NCBI RefSeq assembly: GCF_018613805.1
Contig: NZ_JAGGPL010000013.1
Location: 1-64,000, forward strand
Source of the DNA: Arthrobacter sp. ISL-48
Lineage (GTDB): Bacteria > Actinomycetota > Actinomycetes > Actinomycetales > Micrococcaceae
Reading direction: 5' to 3'
DNA length: 64,000 nucleotides
Below are positions 26,412 through 36,202 of this stretch, one piece after another; within the stretch, counting starts at the first letter, position 1, and the number at the start of each line of letters is the position of its first letter. The position numbers were made by a program, and so were the translations under genes. The notes beneath the pieces were generated by a model that worked only from the letters and a program-made list of their open reading frames with translations, ran no database searches and was not told where the DNA came from.

Positions 26412-26795
26412 GACACGACTTCCTTCCGTTGCTGGTCAATTGGGAGCAATGCTACTCCGTGCGGCGGAGCGCTCCTCGGGGGTGTGAGCGAGCGCGCCTT
26501 GAGGATATCGACGGTGCCTGCTGTCAGGTCTCGCCAGCGACACTGAACTACACGGCGTCACAATCCGCGCCGACAGATCGGCGCGGGTACACCCGAGGAG
26601 ACTGGCGCACCCACCGCAGGCGCCGCCGTCGTACTCCCTGCGACCGTCAGGGATGCATTGTGTCCCAGCGCAGGCCACGGCGCGCCCACGTACTCGCGCG
26701 AGCATCCCGCCCCCACCGCGTCAGGCCAGCCTAGGCCCGCCGTGAGCCTCTGAATCCCTGGCCTGCTCCAAAGCGCCGAGCACGGGGTCGGGCAG
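26412..26795. other. 384-bp stretch with no recognised gene
   Basis: Open frames here have random composition and no family match. The GC-rich sequence may be decayed coding DNA. I see no strong hairpin, tRNA or repeat. Confidence 0.4.
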
Positions 26796-27479
26796 TTACA
26801 TAGCGTCCTTGCGGCGCACCATCTCGCCGATCCAGATGGGTGCGAACGGGGACGTGCAGCCAGGGGGCGTCGGGTAGTCCCGGAGGACCTGCAGCCGCTC
26901 ACCGATGTCCAGGGCCCGCACTCGGTACCCGGGGTGCTCGATCCCGATCTGGGCCAGGCAGGTGTTCATCGCCCACTGCAGGCGGTCTGGAGCGCCCTTC
27001 ATCTCCGCCTCGATAACGTCGAGCAGGCCTGCGAGGTCCAGGCCTTCGGGCTTCTTCACCACACGTTCGCTGGTCAGCGCCCAGCCCGCACTCGCCACCA
27101 CTGGATCCGGATCCGCGGACCAGGCCAGGCGCAGATCCTCGGCGTGCGGGCTCTTCTTCACCACGTAGTTCACCAGCCAGTCCTGCACCTTGGGGGCCCG
27201 CGCCTGCCGCACCATGGCGTCCAACTCGTCGTCCCCGAACGCCTTCGGGCGGCAGACCAGGATCGCCAGCAGCCTTGCAGCGGTGTCCCCCGACGCCCAG
27301 AGCTCACGCGCGAGTTCGTGCTGCGTCTTCAGCCGCTTCGCCAGCGCCCGCAGCTTGCCGAGGTTCACGCCGTGGTCGTCCCCGTGCCGCTCGTTCACCT
27401 CGCGGGCCTTGCTGTCCTCGAGCCCGGCGAGCTCGGCCATCACGTCGCCCAGCGTCCCTGCCGCCGTCGTCTGTGCCAC
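26796..27479 (-). CDS. AlkD-like DNA alkylation repair protein (HEAT-repeat glycosylase family)
   Basis: 227 residues of alternating helices with the AlkD family pattern NERHGDDHGVNLGKLRALAKRL, ARELWASGDTAARLLAILV and WSADPDPVVASAGWAL. AlkD removes bulky or cationic N3/N7-alkylpurines without base flipping; whether this branch keeps the activity is not visible. A GTG at 27479 behind GGGGAG is taken as the start; the frame is open to 27572 with a less likely N-terminus. Confidence 0.75.
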   Translation of the reverse strand: MAQTTAAGTLGDVMAELAGLEDSKAREVNERHGDDHGVNLGKLRALAKRLKTQHELARELWASGDTAARLLAILVCRPKAFGDDELDAMVRQARAPKVQDWLVNYVVKKSPHAEDLRLAWSADPDPVVASAGWALTSERVVKKPEGLDLAGLLDVIEAEMKGAPDRLQWAMNTCLAQIGIEHPGYRVRALDIGERLQVLRDYPTPPGCTSPFAPIWIGEMVRRKDAM

Positions 27480-27559
27480 CTCAGCCTCCCCGTCCGTTAC
27501 GTACAGGATCCAGCCTACGACGCCGACGGCGGTCCTGCCGCAGGCGCCTTGGAGAACCA

Positions 27560-27588
27560 TTGACATACTCAATCGTTAAGATAAACAT
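27560..27588 (+). promoter_or_regulatory. probable promoter of the secreted hydrolase gene
   Basis: TTGACA at 27560-27565 with an AT-rich TAAACA(T) at 27582-27588, 16 bases away, in an AT-rich island about 40 bases before the start of the next gene. The -10 match is imperfect. Confidence 0.4.
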
Positions 27589-27628
27589 TAGTTGTTCAGT
27601 TCAACCATTCCTGGAGTGAGGTTTCCGA

Positions 27629-29044
27629 ATGACCCGCACACTGCGCCGACGCTGCCGCACAATTGTTTCGACATCAGCCCTTACCGCCATGCTTGCCGCG
27701 GCCACGGTGTCCCCTGGGGCCGTGGCCGCCCCACCTGCTGCCGGCTCTTCAATAGATGACACAGCGACAACCGCGGCCCTTGCGACCGCTACCGGAACAC
27801 TTCCGGACGGAGCAACCTGGCGCGCCGATGTGCCCGCGGATTGGAACGGGAAGCTGGTGCTTTTTGCGCACGGCTTCCGCCCCGGACCGGCAAATCCGGC
27901 CTGGGACACCGGATTCGCCCCCACCGCCAGCGAGCTGACCCGCCGCGGCTACGCGGTCGCATCATCGTCGTACGGCACCACAGGCTGGGCCTTTGAGACG
28001 GCAGCGCGGGACCAGCTCGACACCCTGACGGCTTTCGAGGAACGCTTCGGCGATACAGGGCGGGTCATCGCCGTGGGCCGGTCCATGGGAGGTCTGGTGA
28101 CCAGCATGATGGCCGAAATCCCGGGATCCGGCATCGACGGCGCCGTCAGCACGTGCGGCCTGGTCGGGGGCGGTGTCTCGCTGAACAACTACCAGCTCGA
28201 CGCCGCATATGCTGCGGCCGAGCTGCTCCTCCCCGGGCAGGACATCCGGCTCACCGGTTTCACCGCCCCGGAGCAATCCACCCAAACCATTGCGAGCCTG
28301 AAGTCGGCCCTGCAGCAGGCCACCGAATCGGGTGAGGGCCGGGCCAGGCTCGCGCTCGTGGCGGCCCTGCTGAACACCCCCACCGAACTGGATGGTGTCG
28401 ACATGAAAAGCCCGGAGGCCATCGCAGCTGCCCAGGCGAAGCTGGTCCTGGCAACCCTCCCAACCGTCATCGAGCGCCGCTACAGCATTGTCAACGCGGC
28501 AGGAGGCGACAGCGGCTGGACTGCCGGCGTCGACTACTCGAAGATCCTGCGGGCCTCCAGCCAGCGCCAGCAAGTGGAGCACATGTACGACGTGGCTGGC
28601 CTGGACCTGACCGCAGACCTGTCCACATTGACCGCCAAGGCCGATATTGCACCCAGCCAAGAGGGCCTCGATTGGATGCTCCGCACATCCACCCCCACGG
28701 GGGAACTGCAGGTCCCGCTGCTGACTACGCACACCACTGTGGATCTGCTGGCGCCCGTGGAATTCCAGGAAGAATACGCCGAAACGATCCGCCAGGCCGG
28801 CAAAAACTCCCTGCTCCGCCAGGCTTTCGTTGACCGGGCAGGACATTGCAACTTCACCGTGGCCGAGAACATCGCAGCCATCGAAGCCATGGACCAACGG
28901 CTCGATACCGGGAACTGGGGGTCCGTGGCCACGACCTCCAACCTGCAGCGGACCGCGACGTCACTGGGACTGGACGGCGCCAACTTCGTTGAGTTCCGTC
29001 CGGACGAATTCATCAATGACCGCGACTGGACCCCCAATTCCTAG
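27629..29044 (+). CDS. secreted alpha/beta hydrolase
   Basis: 471 residues with a Sec signal peptide (basic RTLRRRCR, hydrophobic core, cleavage near AVAA at about residue 34). The catalytic domain has the nucleophile elbow GRSMGG (Ser152), an oxyanion region at LFAHGF, a probable acid late in the chain and the His in DRAGHCNF. It probably acts outside the cell on esters or peptides; relatives are described as esterases and lipase-like enzymes. Length is above that of minimal hydrolases because of a helical cap of about 180 residues. Confidence 0.85.
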   Translation: MTRTLRRRCRTIVSTSALTAMLAAATVSPGAVAAPPAAGSSIDDTATTAALATATGTLPDGATWRADVPADWNGKLVLFAHGFRPGPANPAWDTGFAPTASELTRRGYAVASSSYGTTGWAFETAARDQLDTLTAFEERFGDTGRVIAVGRSMGGLVTSMMAEIPGSGIDGAVSTCGLVGGGVSLNNYQLDAAYAAAELLLPGQDIRLTGFTAPEQSTQTIASLKSALQQATESGEGRARLALVAALLNTPTELDGVDMKSPEAIAAAQAKLVLATLPTVIERRYSIVNAAGGDSGWTAGVDYSKILRASSQRQQVEHMYDVAGLDLTADLSTLTAKADIAPSQEGLDWMLRTSTPTGELQVPLLTTHTTVDLLAPVEFQEEYAETIRQAGKNSLLRQAFVDRAGHCNFTVAENIAAIEAMDQRLDTGNWGSVATTSNLQRTATSLGLDGANFVEFRPDEFINDRDWTPNS

Positions 29045-29078
29045 ACGAACATGTCTATTTCGAGACCCGGACAGATCG

Positions 29079-29096
29079 CGGGAGAATCGCCTCCCG
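29079..29096. terminator. short bidirectional terminator hairpin
   Basis: CGGGAG (29079-29084) and CTCCCG (29091-29096) pair around 6 bases in the 56-base gap between convergent genes. No T-run. Confidence 0.4.
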
Positions 29097-29100
29097 GTTG

Positions 29101-29655
29101 TCAACTTTGCACCTGGGGGAACCCAGGCAGACCGTCTATGCTCCGCGCGTTCCTCTCGGCGCGGTACTCGGCCATGCCGTCTGCGCCCTTGTTCTCGGCC
29201 CGCAAGCGAAGAAGGTCACGCTCGCCGGTCACTTCCATGATGGGGACGCCCCAGCCACACGAGTCGCTGATGCGGGTGACATCTACCGTGATGACCGCTC
29301 GGGTGCTTGGGTGCTCAGGGTGAAGTGCGAGTACTTCTTCGAATGTTGCCTCACCCGGGAGGAACACCGAGCCTCGGCCGTGTAGCCGAACGATGCGGGG
29401 CCGGCTGCCGAACGAATTGAACATGATGCACACGCGGCCGTTTTCTCGGATGTGTGCGATTGTCTCGACGCCGCTGCCGGTGTAGTCAATCCAGCCGACT
29501 CGGTTGGTGCCCAAGACAGAGAATGAGTCGTGGCCGCGGGGGGACAGATTCACATGTCCCTCTGCTCCAAGGGGCGCCGTTGCGACGAACCACATGGGCT
29601 GTTCCTCGATCCACGCTTTGAGGTTCTCGTCAATGGAATCGAAGATTTTAGCCAC
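29101..29655 (-). CDS. pyridoxamine-5'-phosphate-oxidase-family flavin protein
   Basis: 184 residues with the split-barrel pattern: WFVATAPLGAEGHVNLSPRG, DYTGSGVETIAHIREN, ARC-like RVCIMFNSF. These bind FMN or F420 and reduce or oxidise small molecules. GTG at 29655 (VAKIFDSID) is preferred; the frame to 29733 is an extension without support. No strong ribosome site is seen. Confidence 0.85.
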   Translation of the reverse strand: MAKIFDSIDENLKAWIEEQPMWFVATAPLGAEGHVNLSPRGHDSFSVLGTNRVGWIDYTGSGVETIAHIRENGRVCIMFNSFGSRPRIVRLHGRGSVFLPGEATFEEVLALHPEHPSTRAVITVDVTRISDSCGWGVPIMEVTGERDLLRLRAENKGADGMAEYRAERNARSIDGLPGFPQVQS

Positions 29656-29796
29656 GTTCAAAGCATAGTCCGTAGAATTGGGCCCTCTCGATTCCGTCCG
29701 ACAGGGATCCCTTACGGACGCTCCTTGGAGCACACGACGTACATCAGCGCGACATGATGGCCCTTCAGGCCATGGGTTCGCTCGAGATAACTAAGG

Positions 29797-30606
29797 CTAC
29801 CCAGTCGCAAGACCCTCGTTGATCGCCCGTGCCAGGCCTTGAGGAGAGGTCACGTGCGCCAGGTGGTCCTGATCAGCCAAGATCGTGACATCTTCCAGGT
29901 TCAAGGCTTGTAGGAACATGTCGACGCTTGGCCCATAAGGTGGGCGGTTCCTGCTCAGCTCACCTGCAATCAACGTTGTAGGCGTAGCCCATGATCCCGG
30001 AGCCGTGAAGACAAAATGGTTGATTGCCAATAGCTCTGCACTGGCCGGCGCTGCCAGCTCCATGAGCTTGGGCCAAGCAGGACCGGATCGAAGTGTTTCA
30101 ACGTGCGCCCGGTCGTAGCCGGAAAGATCGACATTGATAATCTCGACCGCAGCGTCAAGGTCGCCGCCACTGACGGCCGCCGTCACGAGCGGCAGCGCCT
30201 CGACACCGAACGGGTATGCGACCGGCTCGTACAGTACTAGCGAACGAACATTGGCACCTTGCCGGATAGCCTCAACCGCGATGAGGCCCCCGTAGCTGTG
30301 TCCGACTAAATCAACGGGACCCTCAATGGTCGCTAGCCAGCTCAAGAGGTCCTGAACTTCAGTCTCGACCCCGTACGTTTCATTCAGAGAAACGCTCGGG
30401 ACGCGCCCTCGTCGGTTAACCAGAAAGACCGGGCGCTCTGGCGCGATATCTTTGGCAACCTGCTTCCAAGCGAATGCATCCGCCATCACCCCGTGTACGA
30501 CCACGATCGGGACTCCTTGTCCCGAACGGGCAAGTGCGGTGAGTGCTGCATCGTCGAGTCCGAGCGTCACCACAGTAAACGGGACGACGGTGCCGGGATC
30601 ATTCAT
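29797..30606 (-). CDS. alpha/beta hydrolase
   Basis: 269 residues, nucleophile GHSYGG, oxyanion VVHGVMAD and catalytic His in DQDHLAHV. Cytoplasmic. The ATG at 30606 has AGGGGG four bases upstream; an alternative start at 30657 has none. Substrate unknown; the pattern is that of small-molecule esterases or haloperoxidase-like hydrolases. Confidence 0.85.
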   Translation of the reverse strand: MNDPGTVVPFTVVTLGLDDAALTALARSGQGVPIVVVHGVMADAFAWKQVAKDIAPERPVFLVNRRGRVPSVSLNETYGVETEVQDLLSWLATIEGPVDLVGHSYGGLIAVEAIRQGANVRSLVLYEPVAYPFGVEALPLVTAAVSGGDLDAAVEIINVDLSGYDRAHVETLRSGPAWPKLMELAAPASAELLAINHFVFTAPGSWATPTTLIAGELSRNRPPYGPSVDMFLQALNLEDVTILADQDHLAHVTSPQGLARAINEGLATG

Positions 30607-30795
30607 TTTTCCCCCTAATGGTGTCCATCCATCCATCCTCGCTGAACAGCAGCTCAACAGTCACTCTCAGGAAATACGTGGTGGATCGGGGTTACCTAAC
30701 GCATCTCTGTGTCGTCAGTCCACCAACACTGGATAGCTATTCCAGCAAAGCTTGCGACGGGCCTCATGCTACGACCGGCATCGTCGCTGTGACTG

Positions 30796-31209
30796 CTACC
30801 GGATGACTTGGTCCGGGTTCGCCCTGTCGTACGATTCGCGTGATTGGCTAATCTCGTCCTTGTGTTCCAAAGACCAGTCGGCCAGTTGCTTGACCAGATG
30901 GGTCAGGCTTCGTCCACGTTCCGACAACTCATAGGTAACTTGAGGGGGCACGGTAGGATAGACGGTCCTGGTGACCAGGCCGTCCCGTTCCAGCCGCCTC
31001 ACTGTCAGGGTGAGCATGCGCTGTGAAATCCCCTCGATTGAACGCTGCAGCTCACGAAACCTTCGGACACCGGAAGACAGCTCAACGATGATCAGCACGG
31101 ACCACTTGTCCCCGATCCGGTCCAGGACGTCCCGGATTCCGCAATCAACGTGCCCTTGTGTCCCGCATGGTTCAAGCAAGGGGGTTACTTCGATGTGCCC
31201 CTGTGACAC
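30796..31209 (-). CDS. HxlR-family regulator
   Basis: 137 residues. Winged helix: CGIRDVLDRIGDKWSVLII, FRELQRSIEGISQRMLTLTVRRLERDGLV in two pieces, then a dimer helix. HxlR proteins often sense aldehydes or oxidants, sometimes by a Cys near the N-terminus; here Cys occur in the EPCGTQGHVDCG segment. GTG at 31209 is 7 bases from AAGGAGG. Divergent from an NAD(P)H-binding enzyme, the usual HxlR target. Confidence 0.9.
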   Translation of the reverse strand: MSQGHIEVTPLLEPCGTQGHVDCGIRDVLDRIGDKWSVLIIVELSSGVRRFRELQRSIEGISQRMLTLTVRRLERDGLVTRTVYPTVPPQVTYELSERGRSLTHLVKQLADWSLEHKDEISQSRESYDRANPDQVIR

Positions 31210-31295
31210 CAAAGTGCCTCCTTGTGCAGTCGTGGATGGTTACGGAGGATGAGTCTAGTTACTCAAGAGAACCACCGAAAGAAGAAAACTCTCCC

Positions 31296-32111
31296 ATGAT
31301 CCTCGTGACCGGAATCTCCGGCAATCTCGGCCAAGCAATCTTCCAATACCTCAAGACCCACGGAGCGGACGTCACCGGAGGAACCCGCAATCACGATGGG
31401 AGCGCACAGACACAGACGCGAACCCTGGACTTCGACGACCCACAGACGCTTGCCCTCGATGACGTGTCCACACTGGTCTTCGTGTCTGCCGGCACCGCCG
31501 AAGATGACGTCGTGATCGGCCGCCACCAGAACCTCATCACAGCCGCCGAAAAAGCAGGTGTGGGCCACATCATCTACACCAGCTTGGCTGACCATGGGGA
31601 TCACCTGGGCTTCGCCCTCGCCCACCGCTGGACAGAACGGCGGATCCAGGAAGGATCGATCCCCTGGACTATCCTGCGCAACGGCCTCTACGCGGAACTT
31701 ATTGGTCAGCTCCTTACCCCTGTCGACGGAGTAATCACTGCGCCCTTCGGGAATCGCGGCGTTGCAGCAATTCCACGGCAGGACCTGGCCGAAGCAGCGG
31801 CGAACATAGCCCTAGCCCCGAAGAAGCACGCAGGCCAAGTTTATAATCTGCCCGGCACAAGGGCCATCACAGCCAAGCAAGTAGCGGACAGACTAGGTAC
31901 TGATTACCGGCCCCAAACAATGGCAGGCCTCCGGAGCTCACTTGACGCTGCAGGGCTGTTGCCGTTCCAACCGGACATGCTGATGTCCATTCACTCCGCT
32001 GCATCCTATGGATTCCTCGAAGACACCACGGACACCATCACCTCGCTCCTGAATCGTGCACCCCTGGATCCCCTCATTATCGCCGCCAACTCAGCGCGCC
32101 AGGTTGGATAA
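31296..32111 (+). CDS. NmrA-like NAD(P)H-dependent quinone oxidoreductase (QorB type)
   Basis: 271 residues beginning MILVTGISGNLGQAIF, the Rossmann loop; HIIYTSLAD and WTILRNGLYAEL fit QorB-like quinone reductases. Divergent from hxlR with an 86-base gap, mirroring the HxlR/ytfG pair of other bacteria, in which quinones or aldehydes induce the reductase. Frame opens at 31158 but the motif fixes the start. Confidence 0.88.
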   Translation: MILVTGISGNLGQAIFQYLKTHGADVTGGTRNHDGSAQTQTRTLDFDDPQTLALDDVSTLVFVSAGTAEDDVVIGRHQNLITAAEKAGVGHIIYTSLADHGDHLGFALAHRWTERRIQEGSIPWTILRNGLYAELIGQLLTPVDGVITAPFGNRGVAAIPRQDLAEAAANIALAPKKHAGQVYNLPGTRAITAKQVADRLGTDYRPQTMAGLRSSLDAAGLLPFQPDMLMSIHSAASYGFLEDTTDTITSLLNRAPLDPLIIAANSARQVG

Positions 32112-32268
32112 CAGCACCCTCTCCATCACTTGCTCAACATCGATTACCGGCAGTGCGTCGACCGGTTGAGACTACCGATCGGCTATTGGGACATCAGGAG
32201 TGGTGCGAAGTGAATGTGGGAGTGCGTTCAGATGGCAACCCGGCAATCTTCCTCCTACTCTCGTAAGC

Positions 32269-32868
32269 ATGACTGATGAACATGTCCGAGCCGCGTACGG
32301 GGCACGCGCCGCGGAGTACACGAGCCTTCTTGGTTCCGTCGAGGACATGCACGAGCTGGACCGGCAACGCATCGAACTATGGGCAAAACGCATTGACGGC
32401 CAAGTGATCGACGTCGGGTGCGGTCCCGGCCACTGGACCGATTTTCTGCACAAGAGCGACGTGAAAGTGCAGGGCATCGACCTCGTACCCGAGTTCATCG
32501 ACAGCGCGCGAGCACGCTTCCTTGGCGTGTCATTCCGAGTCGCCTCGCTCCGGGACCTCCGCGTTCCGGACGGATCACTGCAGGGGGTACTCGCGTGGTA
32601 CTCCTTGATCCACGTTCACCCCGACGAGTTCCCTGCCATGCTCGGGGAGATCGCTCGCGCTCTCGCGCCGGGAGGACGCCTGCTCATAGGCTTCTTCGAA
32701 GGTGTTGAACCCGAGCCTTTTCCACATGCGATCACGACGGCGTACTACTGGCCGGTCGAACAGATGCGGCACATGCTCAGGGAATCAGGGTTCGATGTGC
32801 TCGACGTAGAGACGCGCCAGGATTCGGGTAAGCGACCCCACGCAGCCATCGCCGCCATTGTCCGGTAA
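32269..32868 (+). CDS. class I SAM-dependent methyltransferase
   Basis: 199 residues: AAYGARAAEYTSLLGS, motif I VIDVGCGPGHWTDFL, acidic loop IDLVPEF, motif post-I LAWYSLIHVHPDEF. Small-molecule methyltransferase type; substrate unknown. Start at 32269 by similarity of the N-terminus; open frame begins at 32200. Confidence 0.85.
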   Translation: MTDEHVRAAYGARAAEYTSLLGSVEDMHELDRQRIELWAKRIDGQVIDVGCGPGHWTDFLHKSDVKVQGIDLVPEFIDSARARFLGVSFRVASLRDLRVPDGSLQGVLAWYSLIHVHPDEFPAMLGEIARALAPGGRLLIGFFEGVEPEPFPHAITTAYYWPVEQMRHMLRESGFDVLDVETRQDSGKRPHAAIAAIVR

Positions 32869-33100
32869 CGGATCGGCGGTCAGGCGGTCATTGCAACAGG
32901 AGCTCAGGTCCGTGCCCTCGGGGAAATATTGGCGCAGCAGCGCGAAAGCAGCCACTCTGGCTAACGGAAAGCGGACTTTGACCCGCCCGATCTGCTTACG
33001 GGCGCTGCTCAACTAGCGGGGTGGTGGTTGCGGCATCCGTGGTCCGTCCGCAGTGTCCGACGATTGGCCTCGGAGGGCATCGCACGTTAGCGTCCCTGAC

Positions 33101-34087
33101 ATGAATGTCACATATCCTCGGAAACTCATGCCCGGCGATTTGGTCCGAGTTATCGCGCCGGCCCGGAGCCGGGCGATGGTAGCCGAACATGACCACAGCG
33201 CCCTGATCGAGCAACGGTTCGCTCAGATGGGACTGCGTATCTCGTACGGGTCCCACGTGGACGAACGTGACAGCCTTGACTCATCCTCCATCAAGTCCAG
33301 GGTCTATGACGTTCACGCTGCTTTCGCGGACCCCCAGGTGGCAGGCATCCTCACGGTCATTGGTGGGTTCAACAGCAATGAACTCCTTCCCTATCTGGAC
33401 TGGGATTTGATTGCGGCGAATCCAAAGATCCTGTGCGGATACTCGGATATCACGGCCTTGCAGAACGCCATCCTCGCCCACACCGGACTGGTGACATACT
33501 CCGGACCACACTGGTCCAGCTTTGGAATGAGAGACCATTTCGAGCAAACTCGACAATGGTTCACTGAGACCCTCCTGAACAACCGGGGCCTGGACTTGAA
33601 ACCTTCAGAATTGTGGACCGACGACGACTGGTTCCTTGACCAGGACAACCGGAACCCTCTCGCCGGAGACGGCTGGTGGTCGCTCCAGCCGGGCACGGCT
33701 TCCGGCCGCGTCGTCGGCGGCAATCTATGCACGCTTAATCTGCTCCAAGGGACGCCTCACATGCCGGCCCTCGATGGTGCGCTGCTCTTCCTTGAGGATG
33801 ACTACGAGAGTCATCCGGCAACGTTCGCCCGTGACCTGACCTCCCTTTTGCAGGTGCCGGATGCCAGAGGTATCACGGGACTGGTCATTGGCCGCTTCCA
33901 GCGGGCAAGCCAGATGACCCGGGACCTTCTGGATCAAATAGTAAGGACCCAGCCGGTCCTCAGCGGGCTTCCCGTCCTTGCCAATGCAGACTTTGGACAC
34001 ACACAGCCGCAGATCACGCTGCCCATTGGCGGCCGGGCCGAGCTGACAGTCGGACCGACCAACAGAATCCGCATTGCGGCGGACTAG
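33101..34087 (+). CDS. S66 (LD-carboxypeptidase / MccF-like) serine peptidase
   Basis: 328 residues. Nucleophile Ser115 in CGYSDIT, a late acid in LFLEDDYE and catalytic His in NADFGHTQPQ match the S66 Ser-Glu-His triad. MccF members cut the amide of microcin C and similar peptidyl nucleotides, giving self-immunity; LdcA members trim murein tetrapeptides. The overall pattern (GGFNSNELLPYLDWD) is closer to the MccF branch. ATG at 33101 taken by alignment; the ribosome site is poor. Confidence 0.85.
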   Translation: MNVTYPRKLMPGDLVRVIAPARSRAMVAEHDHSALIEQRFAQMGLRISYGSHVDERDSLDSSSIKSRVYDVHAAFADPQVAGILTVIGGFNSNELLPYLDWDLIAANPKILCGYSDITALQNAILAHTGLVTYSGPHWSSFGMRDHFEQTRQWFTETLLNNRGLDLKPSELWTDDDWFLDQDNRNPLAGDGWWSLQPGTASGRVVGGNLCTLNLLQGTPHMPALDGALLFLEDDYESHPATFARDLTSLLQVPDARGITGLVIGRFQRASQMTRDLLDQIVRTQPVLSGLPVLANADFGHTQPQITLPIGGRAELTVGPTNRIRIAAD

Positions 34088-34197
34088 CCAACAGCAGGGG
34101 CAAGCGAGAGATCGTCCGCTAAAGGATCCTCTGCGGACGCCGTTCACGATGCAGTTCCCCTGTCTGTGGCGGCCGCCGTGTCGCTACGCCAATCGGT

Positions 34198-34668
34198 TTA
34201 CAGCCCGAGGTCAGAGAGGCCCGGATGCTCGTCAGGTCGGCGGCCCAGCGGCCAGTGATACTTGCGCTCCTCCTCGGTGATGCGCAGGTCGTTGATGCTC
34301 GCGTGGCGTGCGCGCATGAGGCCGTTGTCGTCGAACTCCCAGTTTTCATTGCCGTAGGCGCGGTACCACTGGCCCGAGTCGTCGCGGTACTCGTAGGCGA
34401 ACCGCACCGCGATGCGGTTCCCGTCGAACGCCCACAACTCCTTGATGAGGCGGTAGTCCAGTTCTCTGTTCCACTTGCGGGTCAGGAGCTTCGCGATCTC
34501 ATCGCGGCCAGTGACGAATTCCGCGCGGTTGCGCCAGCGCGAGTCCGGCGTGTAGGCGAGGGCGACCTTCTCGGAATTGCGCGTGTTCCAGCCATCTTCG
34601 GCCTGGCGGACCTTGGTGATCGCCGTTTCCCGGGTGAATGGCGGGAACGGGGGACGCTGCTCGGCCAT
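34198..34668 (-). CDS. DUF1348 (NTF2-fold) protein
   Basis: 156 residues: [56 protein letters not shown], a highly conserved family of nuclear-transport-factor-2-like proteins of unknown activity. Divergent from tetR at 34767 with palindromic operators between, so TetR-controlled. Confidence 0.88.
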   Translation of the reverse strand: MAEQRPPFPPFTRETAITKVRQAEDGWNTRNSEKVALAYTPDSRWRNRAEFVTGRDEIAKLLTRKWNRELDYRLIKELWAFDGNRIAVRFAYEYRDDSGQWYRAYGNENWEFDDNGLMRARHASINDLRITEEERKYHWPLGRRPDEHPGLSDLGL

Positions 34669-34692
34669 GATGTACTCCTGTTTCTGGACGGC

Positions 34693-34747
34693 GAGAAACG
34701 ACCGTTCTCATGACGTGTTCCTGATACTATGAGAACGCTCGTTCTCA
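34693..34747. promoter_or_regulatory. two palindromic TetR operators
   Basis: TGAGAACG-CT-CGTTCTCA (34730-34747) is a perfect 8-bp inverted repeat. A related site GAGAAACG-AC-CGTTCTCA at 34693-34710 has one extra A in its left arm. One lies near each divergent start, suited to cooperative repression of both the DUF1348 gene and tetR. Confidence 0.8.
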
Positions 34748-34766
34748 CGCAAGGGGGCAGGAAACT

Positions 34767-35345
34767 ATGGATACCAATCCGGCGCGCGAACGCATCCTGG
34801 ACGCCGCCGAACACCTCTTCTATGCCCGCGGCATCCAAGCCGTCGGCATGGACGTGATCCGCAACGCCTCGGGCGTTACGCTGCGGCGCCTCTATCAGCT
34901 GTTCCCCTCCAAGGGCGATCTCGTCAAGGCGTATCTGGCCCGTAGGGATGCGCGTTGGCTCCAAAGCCTTGCCAGACATGTCGACATGGCCACGGAGAAC
35001 CCGCGGGGGCGGCTGCTCGCAGTTTTCGACTGGCTGGAGGACTGGTTCACCCAGCCCGACTTTCACGGGTGCGCCTTCATCAATTCCTTCGGCGAGCTGG
35101 GCGGCACATCACCGGAGGTCGCTGCCGCGGCCCGACACCACAAGGACACGTTCCACGCTTACCTGCAGGAACTGGCAACAGCCGCGGGAGCATCAGCGGC
35201 TACCGGTACCCAGATCGCACTGCTGGCCGAGGGGGCCATGAGCACCGCCGCCATCTCAGGCACACCTGCATCGGCCAGCCATGCCAAGCTGGCGGCGCAG
35301 CTTCTGCTGACACCCGGCAATCGCAATGACGCCTTCCCCTCCTAA
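34767..35345 (+). CDS. TetR-family repressor
   Basis: 192 residues; helix-turn-helix ILDAAEHLFYARGIQAVGM, then VIRNASGVTLRRLYQLFPSK (residues about 10-50). The C-terminal part, with FHGCAFINSFGEL, matches a group often paired with NTF2-fold or dehydrogenase genes. A perfect palindrome lies 20 bases before its ATG, supporting autoregulation. Confidence 0.92.
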   Translation: MDTNPARERILDAAEHLFYARGIQAVGMDVIRNASGVTLRRLYQLFPSKGDLVKAYLARRDARWLQSLARHVDMATENPRGRLLAVFDWLEDWFTQPDFHGCAFINSFGELGGTSPEVAAAARHHKDTFHAYLQELATAAGASAATGTQIALLAEGAMSTAAISGTPASASHAKLAAQLLLTPGNRNDAFPS

Positions 35346-35497
35346 TCCGCCTTCGTAGAACAGGAGGGCGGCCGGTGCAGGACGGCCAGCGGGGCCAGCG
35401 ACATACTTCCTGTACAGGCCGACGTCGTCGGGCCATTACCGCCACACACCAGCCAAACGGCGAAGTGTCATGGGGATCCCTATCCGGACGGATCGTC

Positions 35498-36061
35498 TCA
35501 GCGCCTGGTCTCGTACCTGGTGAGGACCACACCGTCGGGAAACGTCCGGGTCTCCACCAGGCTGAGGTTCACCCAGTTGTCCAGGGCTGTGAAGAACGGC
35601 GTGCCGCCGCCCACTAGGACCGGATGGGTGACGATCGCGTACTCGTCGATCAGCCCGGCCCGCATGGCCGCCGCGGCGAGTGTGGCACCGCCGATGTCCA
35701 TGGGGCCGCCGTCGTCGGCCTTGAGCCGGGTGATCTCGGTGACCGCGTCGCCGGTGACCAGGCGGGTATTCCCGTCGACCGTGCTGGTCTTCGAGGAGAA
35801 CACCACCTTCGGCATGTCCCGCCAGCGGCGGGCGAACTCGATCTGCGCCGGTGTGGCGCCAGGCTGCTGGTCGGCGGTCGGCCAGTGGGAGCTCATCGTC
35901 TCCCACAGTTTGCGCCCGTACAGCGCCAGGCCCGTCGCCCCCACCCGGTCCGACCACCATTGGAACAGCTCGTCGCTCGGTACGCTCCAGCCGAGGTCGT
36001 CGCCGGGCGCGGCGATGTAGCCGTCCAGGCTCAGGTTCATGCCGAAGGCCAGTTTGCGCAT
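35498..36061 (-). CDS. RibD C-terminal / DHFR-like reductase
   Basis: 187 residues, MRKLAFGMNLSLDGYIAAPG, LYGRKLWETM, PKVVFSSK and IGGATLAAAAMRAGLIDEY: the NADPH-binding dihydrofolate-reductase-like fold of RibD_C proteins. Substrate unknown. GGGAGA before the ATG supports this start; a longer frame to 36106 is discarded. Confidence 0.87.
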   Translation of the reverse strand: MRKLAFGMNLSLDGYIAAPGDDLGWSVPSDELFQWWSDRVGATGLALYGRKLWETMSSHWPTADQQPGATPAQIEFARRWRDMPKVVFSSKTSTVDGNTRLVTGDAVTEITRLKADDGGPMDIGGATLAAAAMRAGLIDEYAIVTHPVLVGGGTPFFTALDNWVNLSLVETRTFPDGVVLTRYETRR

Positions 36062-36202
36062 GGGCTCAGTCTCCCGTGAGTTTGTATTCGTTGTACAGAC
36101 CAGCACGGGGCCGAAAAATCATCGGTCAGGCCATGTTCTCAGTGTCGTGATGCCGGAGGCCGAATCATCGTTGCCGATGGGTCATTTCGCAGTCCTGTCC
36201 AG

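Noticed and set aside
32785..33012. 75-aa minus-strand frame between the methyltransferase and S66 peptidase genes
   Set aside because: No ribosome site, overlaps a real gene end, no family; left as noncoding.
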